Assembly (NCBI GenBank): GCA_045542735.1
Contig: JAZQLQ010000026.1
Span: 372,001 to 436,000 of the forward strand
DNA: 64,000 nt
Reading direction: 5' to 3'
Source of the DNA: UBA2882 sp045542735
GTDB lineage: Bacteria; Bacillota; Clostridia; Lachnospirales; Lachnospiraceae
Part shown: in pieces, positions 18,321 to 26,519 of the stretch
Layout of the letters: every line of letters starts with the position of its first letter
How positions within the stretch are numbered: position 1 is the stretch's first letter
Notes under the pieces: generated by a model
Database searches by the model: none
What the model was told of the DNA's origin: nothing
What the model saw: only the letters and a program-made list of their open reading frames with translations
Position numbers and translations under genes: made by a program

Positions 18321-20324
18321 ATGTCGGAAGAAAAATCTATATTCAAATTACATTCGGAATTCAAACCCACCGGCGATCAGCCTCTGGCAATTGAGCAGTT
18401 GGTGGAGGGATTTAAAAAGGGTTACCAGTTCCAGACCTTATTGGGAGCTACCGGTTCCGGTAAGACCTTTACTATGGCAAATATTATTGCGGCTATGAAT
18501 AAGCCGACCCTTATTATTGCCCATAATAAAACCTTAGCAGGACAGCTTTACGGTGAATTCAAGGAGTTCTTCCCGGGAAATGCGGTGGAATACTTCGTGT
18601 CCTATTATGACTATTATCAGCCGGAGGCTTATGTGCCTTCCACGGATACTTATATTGAGAAAGATTCTTCTATCAATGATGAGATTGACAAATTGCGTCT
18701 GTCGGCGACCGCATCTTTGACGGAGCGCAAGGATGTCATTGTCATTGCCAGTGTTTCCTGTATTTATGGCTTGGGAAGTCCGGATGATTATATGGATATG
18801 ATGGTTTCACTGCGTCCCGGCATGAATAAAGACCGAGATGATGTCATCAGGGAACTGATTTCCATTCAGTATGAGCGTCACGATCTGGATATCCAGCGTG
18901 GTAGCTTCCGTGTCCGTGGTGATACCTTGGAGATATATCCGGCAGAGGGCGGCGATTATCTTATTCGCGTGGAGTTTTTCGGAGATGAAATTGACCGCAT
19001 TTGTGAGGTAGAGCCTTTGCTTGGCAATGTCCATGCAGAGTTAAACCATGTTACCATTTTCCCGGCATCCCATTATGTGGTACCGCAGGAAAAGATTAAT
19101 CAAGCGTGCAAAGATATCGAAGCAGAGATGGAAGAGAGAGTCCGTTACTTCAAAGGTGAAGACAAGTTGTTGGAGGCACAGCGGATTTCCGAGCGTACCA
19201 ACTTTGATATTGAGATGCTGAGAGAAACCGGCTTTTGTTCCGGTATTGAAAATTATTCCCGTCATTTAAGCGGTAAAAAAGAAGGTGAACCACCCCATAC
19301 CTTGATGGATTTCTTCCGGGATGATTTTTTGATTATTGTGGATGAATCCCATATAACTATTCCGCAGATCCGAGGTATGTATGCAGGAGACAGATCCCGT
19401 AAGACGACACTGGTGGAGTATGGCTTTCGATTGCCATCCGCGCTTGACAACAGACCCTTGTGCTTTGAGGAGTTTGAGAGTCGGATTGATCAGATGATGT
19501 TTGTCTCTGCGACCCCTTCTGTCTATGAGGAAGAGCATGAGATGTTCCGTGCGGAGCAGATTATCCGTCCCACAGGGCTCTTAGATCCGGAGGTATTTGT
19601 ACGTCCGGTAGAGGGACAGATTGATGATTTGATTGGTGAGATACGTAGAGAAACAGATAAGGGCAATAAAGTATTGGTGACTACTCTGACCAAGCGGATG
19701 GCAGAGGACTTGACCGATTACATGAAGGAAGTGGGCATCCGTGTAAAATACTTGCATTCAGACATTGATACTCTGGAGAGAGCAGAGATTATCCGTGATA
19801 TGCGACTGGATGTGTTTGATGTATTGGTGGGTATCAACTTGTTGCGAGAGGGTCTGGATATTCCGGAGATTTCCCTGGTGGCTATTCTGGATGCGGATAA
19901 AGAAGGATTTTTGCGTTCTGCCACATCCCTGATACAGACCATTGGACGTGCGGCACGTAATGCTGACGGACATGTGGTGATGTACGCAGATACCATGACC
20001 GATTCCATGCGCATTGCCATGGAGGAGACGGCCAGACGACGTCAGATACAGATGAAGTATAATGAAGAGCATGGGATTACGCCCCAGACCATTAAAAAGG
20101 CAGTCCGCGATCTTATTAGTATTTCCAAGGCTGTAGCGAAGGAAGAAATGCGGATGGAAAAAGATCCGGAGTCTATGAGCAGGGAAGAACTGGAGAAATT
20201 GATTGCTTCCGTTCAAAAACAGATGCGCAAGGCGGCGGCAGATCTCAACTTCGAGGCGGCAGCAGAATTGCGTGACAAGATGGTCGAGTTGAAACGGTAT
20301 CTGGAAGATTCAGAGGAAAAATAG
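18321..20324 (+). CDS. uvrB: Excinuclease ABC subunit UvrB
   Basis: Damage-verifying helicase-like subunit of nucleotide excision repair; it is loaded by UvrA and recruits UvrC. At 667 residues it has normal length. Visible motifs are Walker A GATGSGKTFTM, the damage-wedging beta-hairpin region (SYYDYYQPEAYVPSTDTYIEK), DEFxx-type Walker B VDESH, helicase motif VI QTIGRAARN and the C-terminal UVR helix pair (AAADLNFEAAAELRDKM). The ATG at 18321 is preferred over the GTG at 18318 because AAGGAGG at 18308-18314 is then six bases away. uvrA follows after 22 bases. Confidence 0.97.
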   Translation: MSEEKSIFKLHSEFKPTGDQPLAIEQLVEGFKKGYQFQTLLGATGSGKTFTMANIIAAMNKPTLIIAHNKTLAGQLYGEFKEFFPGNAVEYFVSYYDYYQPEAYVPSTDTYIEKDSSINDEIDKLRLSATASLTERKDVIVIASVSCIYGLGSPDDYMDMMVSLRPGMNKDRDDVIRELISIQYERHDLDIQRGSFRVRGDTLEIYPAEGGDYLIRVEFFGDEIDRICEVEPLLGNVHAELNHVTIFPASHYVVPQEKINQACKDIEAEMEERVRYFKGEDKLLEAQRISERTNFDIEMLRETGFCSGIENYSRHLSGKKEGEPPHTLMDFFRDDFLIIVDESHITIPQIRGMYAGDRSRKTTLVEYGFRLPSALDNRPLCFEEFESRIDQMMFVSATPSVYEEEHEMFRAEQIIRPTGLLDPEVFVRPVEGQIDDLIGEIRRETDKGNKVLVTTLTKRMAEDLTDYMKEVGIRVKYLHSDIDTLERAEIIRDMRLDVFDVLVGINLLREGLDIPEISLVAILDADKEGFLRSATSLIQTIGRAARNADGHVVMYADTMTDSMRIAMEETARRRQIQMKYNEEHGITPQTIKKAVRDLISISKAVAKEEMRMEKDPESMSREELEKLIASVQKQMRKAAADLNFEAAAELRDKMVELKRYLEDSEEK

Positions 20325-20346
20325 TAAAGCAAATAAGGATGACAAC

Positions 20347-23184
20347 ATGGCAAAAAGAGAACAAGAATTTATCAAAATCAGAGGTGCTTGTGAGCACAAT
20401 TTAAAAAACATAGATGTGGATATACCCAGAAATGAACTGGTGGTATTGACCGGACTTTCCGGCTCCGGTAAATCTTCCCTGGCCTTTGATACGATTTATG
20501 CCGAAGGACAGAGACGTTATATGGAGTCGCTATCCTCCTATGCGAGACAGTTTTTGGGGCAGATGGAAAAACCCAATGTGGAGAAAATTGAAGGACTTTC
20601 TCCGGCTATTTCCATTGACCAGAAATCCACCAACCGTAACCCCCGTTCTACGGTAGGCACGGTGACGGAAGTTTATGACTATTTCCGCTTGCTCTATGCC
20701 CGTATCGGTATTCCCCACTGTCCGGAATGTGGTAGGGAGATTGCCAGACAGACGGTAGACCAGATGGTGGATCAGATCATGGAGTTACCTGAGGCTACCC
20801 GTATCCAGATCTTGGCACCTATTGTCCGTGGCAGAAAGGGAGAGCATGCCAAGGTTCTGGAGAGAGCCAAACGCAGCGGCTATGTGCGGGTACGTATTGA
20901 CGGTAATTTGTTTGATCTTTCTGAGGAGATTAAGTTAGAGAAAAATATCAAGCATAATATCGAGATTGTGGTAGACCGACTGGTCATCAAAGAAGGCATT
21001 GAAAAGCGTCTGACTGATTCTGTGGAAAATGCATTGGAACTTTCAGAAGGCTTGCTATTTGTTGATGTGGTAAAAGGTGAGCAATTGACTTTTTCCCAGA
21101 GCTTTTCTTGTCCGGATTGTGGTATCAGTGTAGATGAGATTGAGCCCCGTAGTTTTTCCTTTAACAATCCTTTCGGCGCCTGCCCTGATTGTTATGGGTT
21201 GGGATATAAGATGGAGTTCGATGAGGAGCTGATGATTCCTGACAAAAGTCTGTCTATTAATCAGGGCGCTATTGCTGTTATGGGATGGCAGTCCTGCAAT
21301 AGCAAAGGTAGTTTTACCAATGCGATTTTAAGAGCTTTGTGTGATGAGTATGGGTTTGATTTGGATACGCCTTTTGAAGAATATCCGCCCAAAATACATG
21401 ATATTTTGATACATGGTACAGATGGAAGACAAGTATTGGTTGAGTACGAAGGTCAGCGTGGTAAGGGTGTATATCCTATAGCGTTTGAAGGGTTAGTTAA
21501 AAGCGTGCAACGCAGATATCGTGAAACAGGGTCTGAGATTAGTAAAGCAGAGTATGAAAGTTTTATGCGTATTACCCCCTGCCAACTTTGTGGTGGCAGA
21601 AGGTTGAAAAGAGAGTCTTTGGCAGTTACTGTATGCGATAAGAATATTCATGAAGTTACATCCTATTCCATCGGTGAGCTTCATAATTTTTTACAGAGCA
21701 TGGAGTTAACCAAACAACAGCAGTTGATTGGTAATCAGATTTTAAAAGAAATCAAAGCACGTATTGGATTTTTGAAGGATGTAGGTCTTGAGTATCTGTC
21801 GTTATCCAGAGGCACTGCCTCTTTATCCGGTGGTGAGGCCCAGCGTATCCGTCTGGCTACCCAGATTGGTTCCGGATTGGTAGGCGTATGCTATATCCTG
21901 GATGAGCCCAGTATCGGTCTGCATCAAAGAGATAACGACAAGTTACTTGCCGCTCTAAAAAATCTCAGGGATCTTGGCAATACCCTGATTGTGGTGGAGC
22001 ATGATGAAGACACCATGCTTGCTGCAGATTATGTGGTAGATATCGGTCCTGGTGCCGGCAGTCATGGCGGTGAGGTAGTGGCATGTGGTACCGCAGAGCA
22101 GATTATGAAAAACAAAGCTTCCATTACCGGACAATATTTAAGTGGCAAATTGCAGATTCCGATTCCGGACAAACGCCGTGAGCCAACGGGATATTTGCAG
22201 ATCAAAGGTGCAGCAGAAAATAATTTAAAAGAAGTGGATGTGGATATTCCTTTGGGAGTATTTACCTGTGTCACAGGTGTATCCGGTTCCGGTAAGTCAT
22301 CGCTAATCAATGAGGTTTTATATAAGGTGTTGGCAAAGAAATTAAACCGTGCCAGAACCATCCCCGGTAAACACAAAAAGATTATCGGCGTTGAGCAACT
22401 GGATAAGGTGATTGACATTGATCAGTCTCCCATCGGACGGACACCCAGATCCAACCCGGCGACTTACACCGGCGTCTTCGATATGATCCGGGATTTGTTT
22501 GCAGGTACTGTAGACGCCAAAGCAAAGGGTTATAAAAAGGGCCGCTTCAGTTTTAATGTCAAAGGTGGTAGATGTGAGGCGTGTAGCGGTGATGGTATCA
22601 TCAAGATTGAGATGCACTTTTTACCTGATGTATATGTACCCTGTGAGGTTTGCGGTGGCAAACGTTACAATCGCGAGACCTTGGATGTCAAATACAAAGG
22701 TAAGAGCATTTATGATGTATTGGATATGACGGTGGAAGAGGCAGTGAAGTTTTTTGAAAATGTGCCCTCTGTCCGGAATAAGATCCAAACACTTTATGAT
22801 GTGGGCTTGTCTTACGTGAAGCTGGGACAGCCTTCCACTACTTTGTCCGGTGGAGAAGCCCAACGTATTAAGCTTGCCACAGAGCTTTCCCGCAGAAGTA
22901 CAGGTAAGACCATTTACATTTTGGATGAGCCTACCACGGGTTTACATTTCGCGGACGTACACAAGTTGGTGGAGATATTGCACCGTTTGGCAGAAGGCGG
23001 TAATACTGTGGTTGTTATTGAGCACAATCTGGATGTGATTAAAACGGCAGATTATATCATTGATATGGGTCCTGAAGGCGGCAGTGGCGGTGGTACGGTT
23101 GTGGCTACCGGCACACCGGAGGAAGTGGCTGCGAATCCGGAATCTTATACGGGAATTTATATCGATAAGATGCTGAAACGCTAG
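20347..23184 (+). CDS. uvrA: Excinuclease ABC subunit UvrA
   Basis: Damage-sensing dimeric ATPase of nucleotide excision repair, 945 residues. Two ABC cassettes are present: Walker A GLSGSGKSSLAFDT near residue 36 and GVSGSGKSSLINEV near residue 640, with signatures SLSGGEAQRIRLA and TLSGGEAQRIKLA. The zinc sites appear as CPECG (residue about 120), CPDCG...CPDC and CEAC...CEVC. Co-transcribed with uvrB. The stretch after it ends in a terminator, so the pair forms its own unit. Confidence 0.98.
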   Translation: MAKREQEFIKIRGACEHNLKNIDVDIPRNELVVLTGLSGSGKSSLAFDTIYAEGQRRYMESLSSYARQFLGQMEKPNVEKIEGLSPAISIDQKSTNRNPRSTVGTVTEVYDYFRLLYARIGIPHCPECGREIARQTVDQMVDQIMELPEATRIQILAPIVRGRKGEHAKVLERAKRSGYVRVRIDGNLFDLSEEIKLEKNIKHNIEIVVDRLVIKEGIEKRLTDSVENALELSEGLLFVDVVKGEQLTFSQSFSCPDCGISVDEIEPRSFSFNNPFGACPDCYGLGYKMEFDEELMIPDKSLSINQGAIAVMGWQSCNSKGSFTNAILRALCDEYGFDLDTPFEEYPPKIHDILIHGTDGRQVLVEYEGQRGKGVYPIAFEGLVKSVQRRYRETGSEISKAEYESFMRITPCQLCGGRRLKRESLAVTVCDKNIHEVTSYSIGELHNFLQSMELTKQQQLIGNQILKEIKARIGFLKDVGLEYLSLSRGTASLSGGEAQRIRLATQIGSGLVGVCYILDEPSIGLHQRDNDKLLAALKNLRDLGNTLIVVEHDEDTMLAADYVVDIGPGAGSHGGEVVACGTAEQIMKNKASITGQYLSGKLQIPIPDKRREPTGYLQIKGAAENNLKEVDVDIPLGVFTCVTGVSGSGKSSLINEVLYKVLAKKLNRARTIPGKHKKIIGVEQLDKVIDIDQSPIGRTPRSNPATYTGVFDMIRDLFAGTVDAKAKGYKKGRFSFNVKGGRCEACSGDGIIKIEMHFLPDVYVPCEVCGGKRYNRETLDVKYKGKSIYDVLDMTVEEAVKFFENVPSVRNKIQTLYDVGLSYVKLGQPSTTLSGGEAQRIKLATELSRRSTGKTIYILDEPTTGLHFADVHKLVEILHRLAEGGNTVVVIEHNLDVIKTADYIIDMGPEGGSGGGTVVATGTPEEVAANPESYTGIYIDKMLKR

Positions 23185-23277
23185 AATGTGATCAGTAAAA
23201 ATGAAAATATAACGGAAGTAAAGAGCATAAAAGGGTTAAGTTTTGGGATGATTTCACCGAAATAATAATCAGCATGG

Positions 23278-23329
23278 ATGCGTAGGAAATAGGGACGGAA
23301 GGAACCGGTAACGATTTCCTCGCATTTTT
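23278..23329 (+). terminator. Terminator after uvrA
   Basis: A long stem joins ATGCG-TAGGAAAT (23278-23290) to ATTTCCT-CGCAT (23314-23325) with one bulged base, followed by a short T-run (23325-23329). It ends the uvrBA unit before the mbl promoter. Confidence 0.75.
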
Positions 23330-23343
23330 GCGTTAAAAACCCT

Positions 23344-23372
23344 TTGAAAATAGCTATGAAGTGCGCTATAAT
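23344..23372 (+). promoter_or_regulatory. Sigma-A-type promoter of the mbl-flagellar unit
   Basis: TTGAAA at 23344-23349, a 17-base spacer, and a perfect TATAAT at 23367-23372. It is placed 66 bases before the mbl start, so a vegetative promoter probably drives mbl and may run on into flhO-flhP. Confidence 0.8.
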
Positions 23373-23438
23373 AAATCAGTATGTGAAAATGTATATTCCG
23401 ATTGAACATAGAGATTTATTAAGAAAGGGGTTCATATT

Positions 23439-24434
23439 ATGAGAACTACAGACATTGGAATTGACTTGGGAACAGCCAGTATCCTTGTTTACATCAGAGG
23501 AAAAGGCGTTGTATTGAAAGAGCCAAGCGTTGTGGCTTTTGACAGAAATACAAAGAAGATTAAGGCGATCGGTGAAGATGCCCGCTTAATGCTTGGTAGA
23601 ACACCGGAAAATATTGTAGCTATCAGACCTTTACGTCAGGGTGTTATTTCCGATTATGGCGTAACAGAAAAAATGATGAAATACTTTATCCAGAAAGCAA
23701 TGGGTAAAAAGTCCTTCCGTAAACCCCGCGTGGTTGTTTGCGTACCCAGTGGAGTTACCGAAGTAGAAAAGAAAGCGGTTGAGGATGCTACTTATCAGGC
23801 AGGAGCCAGAGAGGTAGAATTGATTGAAGAGCCTATTGCAGCAGCAATCGGTGCAGGTATTGATATTTCCAAACCTTGCGGAAATATGATTGTAGATATC
23901 GGTGGCGGTACATCCGATATTGCTGTCATTTCCTTGAAGGGAACAGTAGTTAGTGCATCCATCAAGGTTGCGGGTGATGATTTTGATGAGGCGATTGTCC
24001 GCTATATGCGTAAAAAACACAATCTGTTGATTGGTGAGCGTACAGCAGAAGACCTCAAGATTAAGATTGGTACCGCATTTAAGAGAGCGGAAGTGGATAC
24101 CATGGAGGTTCGTGGACGTAACCTGGTAACCGGTCTTCCCAAAACAGTAAAAGTTACATCAGAAGAAACAGAAGAAGCATTAAAAGAAACAACGGCTCAG
24201 ATTATTGAGACCATTCACAGTGTTTTGGAGAAAACACCTCCGGAGTTGGCAGCAGACATTGCTGACCGCGGAATTGTGTTGACAGGTGGCGGAGCTTTAC
24301 TTCGCGGTTTAGAGGATTTGATTGAATCCAAGACCGGTATCAACACAATGACAGCAGAGGACCCCATGACCTGTGTGGCAATCGGAACCGGTAAATACGT
24401 AGAGATTTTAGCGGATTACAAAGGCGATTTTTAA
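23439..24434 (+). CDS. mbl: MreB/Mbl actin-like cell-shape protein
   Basis: Bacterial actin that forms membrane-bound filaments guiding side-wall synthesis. The protein is 331 residues with the phosphate-1 loop DIGIDLGTASILVY, connect-1 and phosphate-2 DIGGGTSDIAVIS, and the adenosine motif GIVLTGGGALLRGLE. MreB and Mbl are close paralogues. I prefer Mbl because the next two genes are FlhO/FlhP-type rod proteins, the order found in Bacillus subtilis, and no mreC/mreD follows. AAGAAAGGGG lies before the ATG. Confidence 0.93.
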   Translation: MRTTDIGIDLGTASILVYIRGKGVVLKEPSVVAFDRNTKKIKAIGEDARLMLGRTPENIVAIRPLRQGVISDYGVTEKMMKYFIQKAMGKKSFRKPRVVVCVPSGVTEVEKKAVEDATYQAGAREVELIEEPIAAAIGAGIDISKPCGNMIVDIGGGTSDIAVISLKGTVVSASIKVAGDDFDEAIVRYMRKKHNLLIGERTAEDLKIKIGTAFKRAEVDTMEVRGRNLVTGLPKTVKVTSEETEEALKETTAQIIETIHSVLEKTPPELAADIADRGIVLTGGGALLRGLEDLIESKTGINTMTAEDPMTCVAIGTGKYVEILADYKGDF

Positions 24435-24461
24435 GTCCGGCTTCGCGTCAGGAGGGATTTC

Positions 24462-25235
24462 ATGGTTAAAGGATTATATACCGCATATACCGGTATGTTA
24501 AACCAACAAAATAAGATGGATGTTATTTCCAACAATATGGCCAATGCGGCAACCACAGGATACAAAAAAGAAGGATCTACGGCACAGTCTTTTGACTCGG
24601 TGCTTGCAGTAAAGATTAAGGATCAGAGTGTAGCAGTGGCATCCCAGCGTATCGGCACCATGAACCTTGGCGTGAAAATCGGCGAAAATTATACAGATTA
24701 CTCCCAGGGTGCATTCAAAACCACAGACAACACCTATGATTTGGCACTTTCGGGAAATGGTTTTTTCTGCATTGAGTTTACCAATAAAGCAGGAGAAACT
24801 TCTACCAAATATACAAGAGATGGATCATTTACCTTAAATGTTGACGGTTATCTGGTTACCAAAGATGGTGATTATGTACTGGATGAAAATGGCAGACACA
24901 TTCGGTTGGATACATTAGCAACCTCAGCCATTGATGAGAACGGAACTATTTATCAAAATGATAGAGCAGTAGCAACCATTGGCTTGCAGGATTTTGCAGA
25001 CTACAACTACTTGGAGCACTATGGAGAGAACTATTACCAACCGGTAGAGGGTGCTGAGTTTGTGGATGCAGATGCACAGATGTTTTCCGGATATTTGGAG
25101 GCATCTAACGTACAGGTTGTTTCGGAGATGGTTGAGCTTATCAGTGTCACCAGAGCTTATGAAAGTAACCAGAAAGTCATTCAGACCATTGATTCTACTT
25201 TGGACAAAGCAGTAAATCAATTGGGTCAGGTTTAA
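24462..25235 (+). CDS. flhO: Flagellar basal-body rod protein FlhO/FlgF-type
   Basis: Rod protein of the flagellar axial family, 257 residues. The N-terminal signature LYTAYTGMLNQQNKMDVISNN and the C-terminal heptad helix (SNVQVVSEMVELISVTRAYESN) are the polymerising ends shared by FlgB/C/F/G, and GNGFFCIEF marks the middle domain. It is exported by the flagellar type III apparatus, so it has no signal peptide. Order mbl-flhO-flhP matches Bacillus. FlgF and FlgG members are hard to separate. AGGAGGG precedes the start. Confidence 0.92.
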   Translation: MVKGLYTAYTGMLNQQNKMDVISNNMANAATTGYKKEGSTAQSFDSVLAVKIKDQSVAVASQRIGTMNLGVKIGENYTDYSQGAFKTTDNTYDLALSGNGFFCIEFTNKAGETSTKYTRDGSFTLNVDGYLVTKDGDYVLDENGRHIRLDTLATSAIDENGTIYQNDRAVATIGLQDFADYNYLEHYGENYYQPVEGAEFVDADAQMFSGYLEASNVQVVSEMVELISVTRAYESNQKVIQTIDSTLDKAVNQLGQV

Positions 25236-25249
25236 GGGAGGTATAAACT

Positions 25250-26071
25250 ATGGTTAGATCTTTATGGTCAGCGGCAACCGGCATGATTGCCCAACAGACA
25301 AATGTAGATACGATTTCAAATAACTTGGCAAATGTTAACACAACCGGTTATAAGACAGAAGTAGCAGAGTTTAAGAGCCTCTTATATCAGAATCTGCAGA
25401 CAAAGACAACTACAGCTAATGGTGAGCAGAAGCCCATTAGTGCACAGGTTGGTCTGGGTGTTCGCAATTCTTCCATTACTTCTATTTTTACACAGGGTAA
25501 TTTTTATGAATCTACCAGTGCCAGTGCATTTGCTATTGATGGCGAAGGCTTTTTTGGAGTCAGAACTGCTAGTGGTGAGACACAGTATACCAGAAACGGT
25601 AACTTCAACTGGTCCATTGATAATAGCGGACGTATGAGTCTGACCACATCTGATGGTTATCAGGTATTGGATACACAGGGTAAAGCCATTACTGTGCCGG
25701 ATGATTATGTAACAAATCAGATTACAATCACTGCAGATGGTCAGCTTTGCTATCCGGATGAGAGTAACAATCCGCAGCCTATCGGCGTGACTATTGGATT
25801 GTTCCAGTTCCAGAATCCTGCAGGTTTGGAAAAGACCAGCAACAGTTTATACAAGGTGACAGCTGCCAGTGGTGAAGCAATCAATGAAGCGACTACCAAT
25901 CTGGAAATCAGACGAAGCGGCGTGGTACAGGGCTATTTGGAAGGCTCCAACGTACAGGTTGTAGATGAAATGGTAAACCTGATTGTGGCACAACGTGCTT
26001 ATGAGATGAACTCCAAGATCATTCAGGCATCTGATGATATGATGGGTCAGGCAAACCAGCTTAGAAGCTAA
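25250..26071 (+). CDS. flhP: Flagellar basal-body rod protein FlhP/FlgG-type
   Basis: Second axial rod protein, 273 residues, 14 bases after its paralogue. It carries LWSAATGMIAQQTNVDTISNNLAN at the N-terminus (split in the family pattern A-T-G-M), IDGEGFFGVRT in the centre, and the C-terminal polymerising helix EGSNVQVVDEMVNLIVAQRAY. It should form the distal rod with FlhO. Its closer match to the FlgG pattern (NLANVNTTGYK) suggests the distal position, but this is inference. Confidence 0.93.
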   Translation: MVRSLWSAATGMIAQQTNVDTISNNLANVNTTGYKTEVAEFKSLLYQNLQTKTTTANGEQKPISAQVGLGVRNSSITSIFTQGNFYESTSASAFAIDGEGFFGVRTASGETQYTRNGNFNWSIDNSGRMSLTTSDGYQVLDTQGKAITVPDDYVTNQITITADGQLCYPDESNNPQPIGVTIGLFQFQNPAGLEKTSNSLYKVTAASGEAINEATTNLEIRRSGVVQGYLEGSNVQVVDEMVNLIVAQRAYEMNSKIIQASDDMMGQANQLRS

Positions 26072-26083
26072 GAGGTGATTTAA

Positions 26084-26434
26084 ATGGATCTCAGCAGTTT
26101 GAGTAATTATTATAATAGTATGTCCAGCCAGCTTTCTTCATCAGCCAATGGTATCTCCAATTTATCCGAAGCGGAGGTAGCAGCCAAGACAGATGAGGAA
26201 TTAATGGAGGTCTGTAAAGAGTTTGAGGCATACTTTTTGGAACAGGTTTTCAAAGAGATGGAAAAGACGGCAACTATCTTCAGTGATGAAGAGGAGAGTG
26301 GCTCTACATCGCAATTGGTTGATTATTTCAAAGATAGTACCATCGCGGAGCTTGCCGGAGAATCTACAGATAAGGATGGTCTGGGTCTTGCACAGATGCT
26401 GTACGAGCAGATGAAACGCAATTATGAAATTTAA
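26084..26434 (+). CDS. FlgJ-type rod-binding protein (scaffold domain only)
   Basis: A 116-residue protein matching the N-terminal rod-binding domain of FlgJ: the EVCKEFEAYFLEQVFKEMEKT stretch (about residues 45-65) is the family core, followed by the short helix ending AQMLYEQMKRNYEI. The muramidase domain found in proteobacterial FlgJ is absent, as is usual in Firmicutes. It probably helps rod assembly with the two proteins upstream, 12 bases away, and is the last gene of this flagellar unit before a terminator. Confidence 0.87.
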   Translation: MDLSSLSNYYNSMSSQLSSSANGISNLSEAEVAAKTDEELMEVCKEFEAYFLEQVFKEMEKTATIFSDEEESGSTSQLVDYFKDSTIAELAGESTDKDGLGLAQMLYEQMKRNYEI

Positions 26435-26454
26435 TGAGAATTACATAGAATTGG

Positions 26455-26485
26455 GGCTTTTGTTGTAGAACAAAGGCCTTTCTTT
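26455..26485 (+). terminator. Terminator after the flagellar rod genes
   Basis: Ten-base stem GGCTTTTGTT (26455-26464) with AACAAAGGCC (26469-26478), one G-T pair, loop GTAG, then TTTCTTT. It separates the rod genes from recD2. Confidence 0.75.
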
Positions 26486-26519
26486 GTATTTATATCAGCG
26501 AAAAAGTGGGAGAAAAAGC

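Noticed and set aside
20530..22617. Minus-strand frames inside uvrA
   Set aside because: UvrA is unambiguous on the plus strand and the reverse frames show no coding sense.
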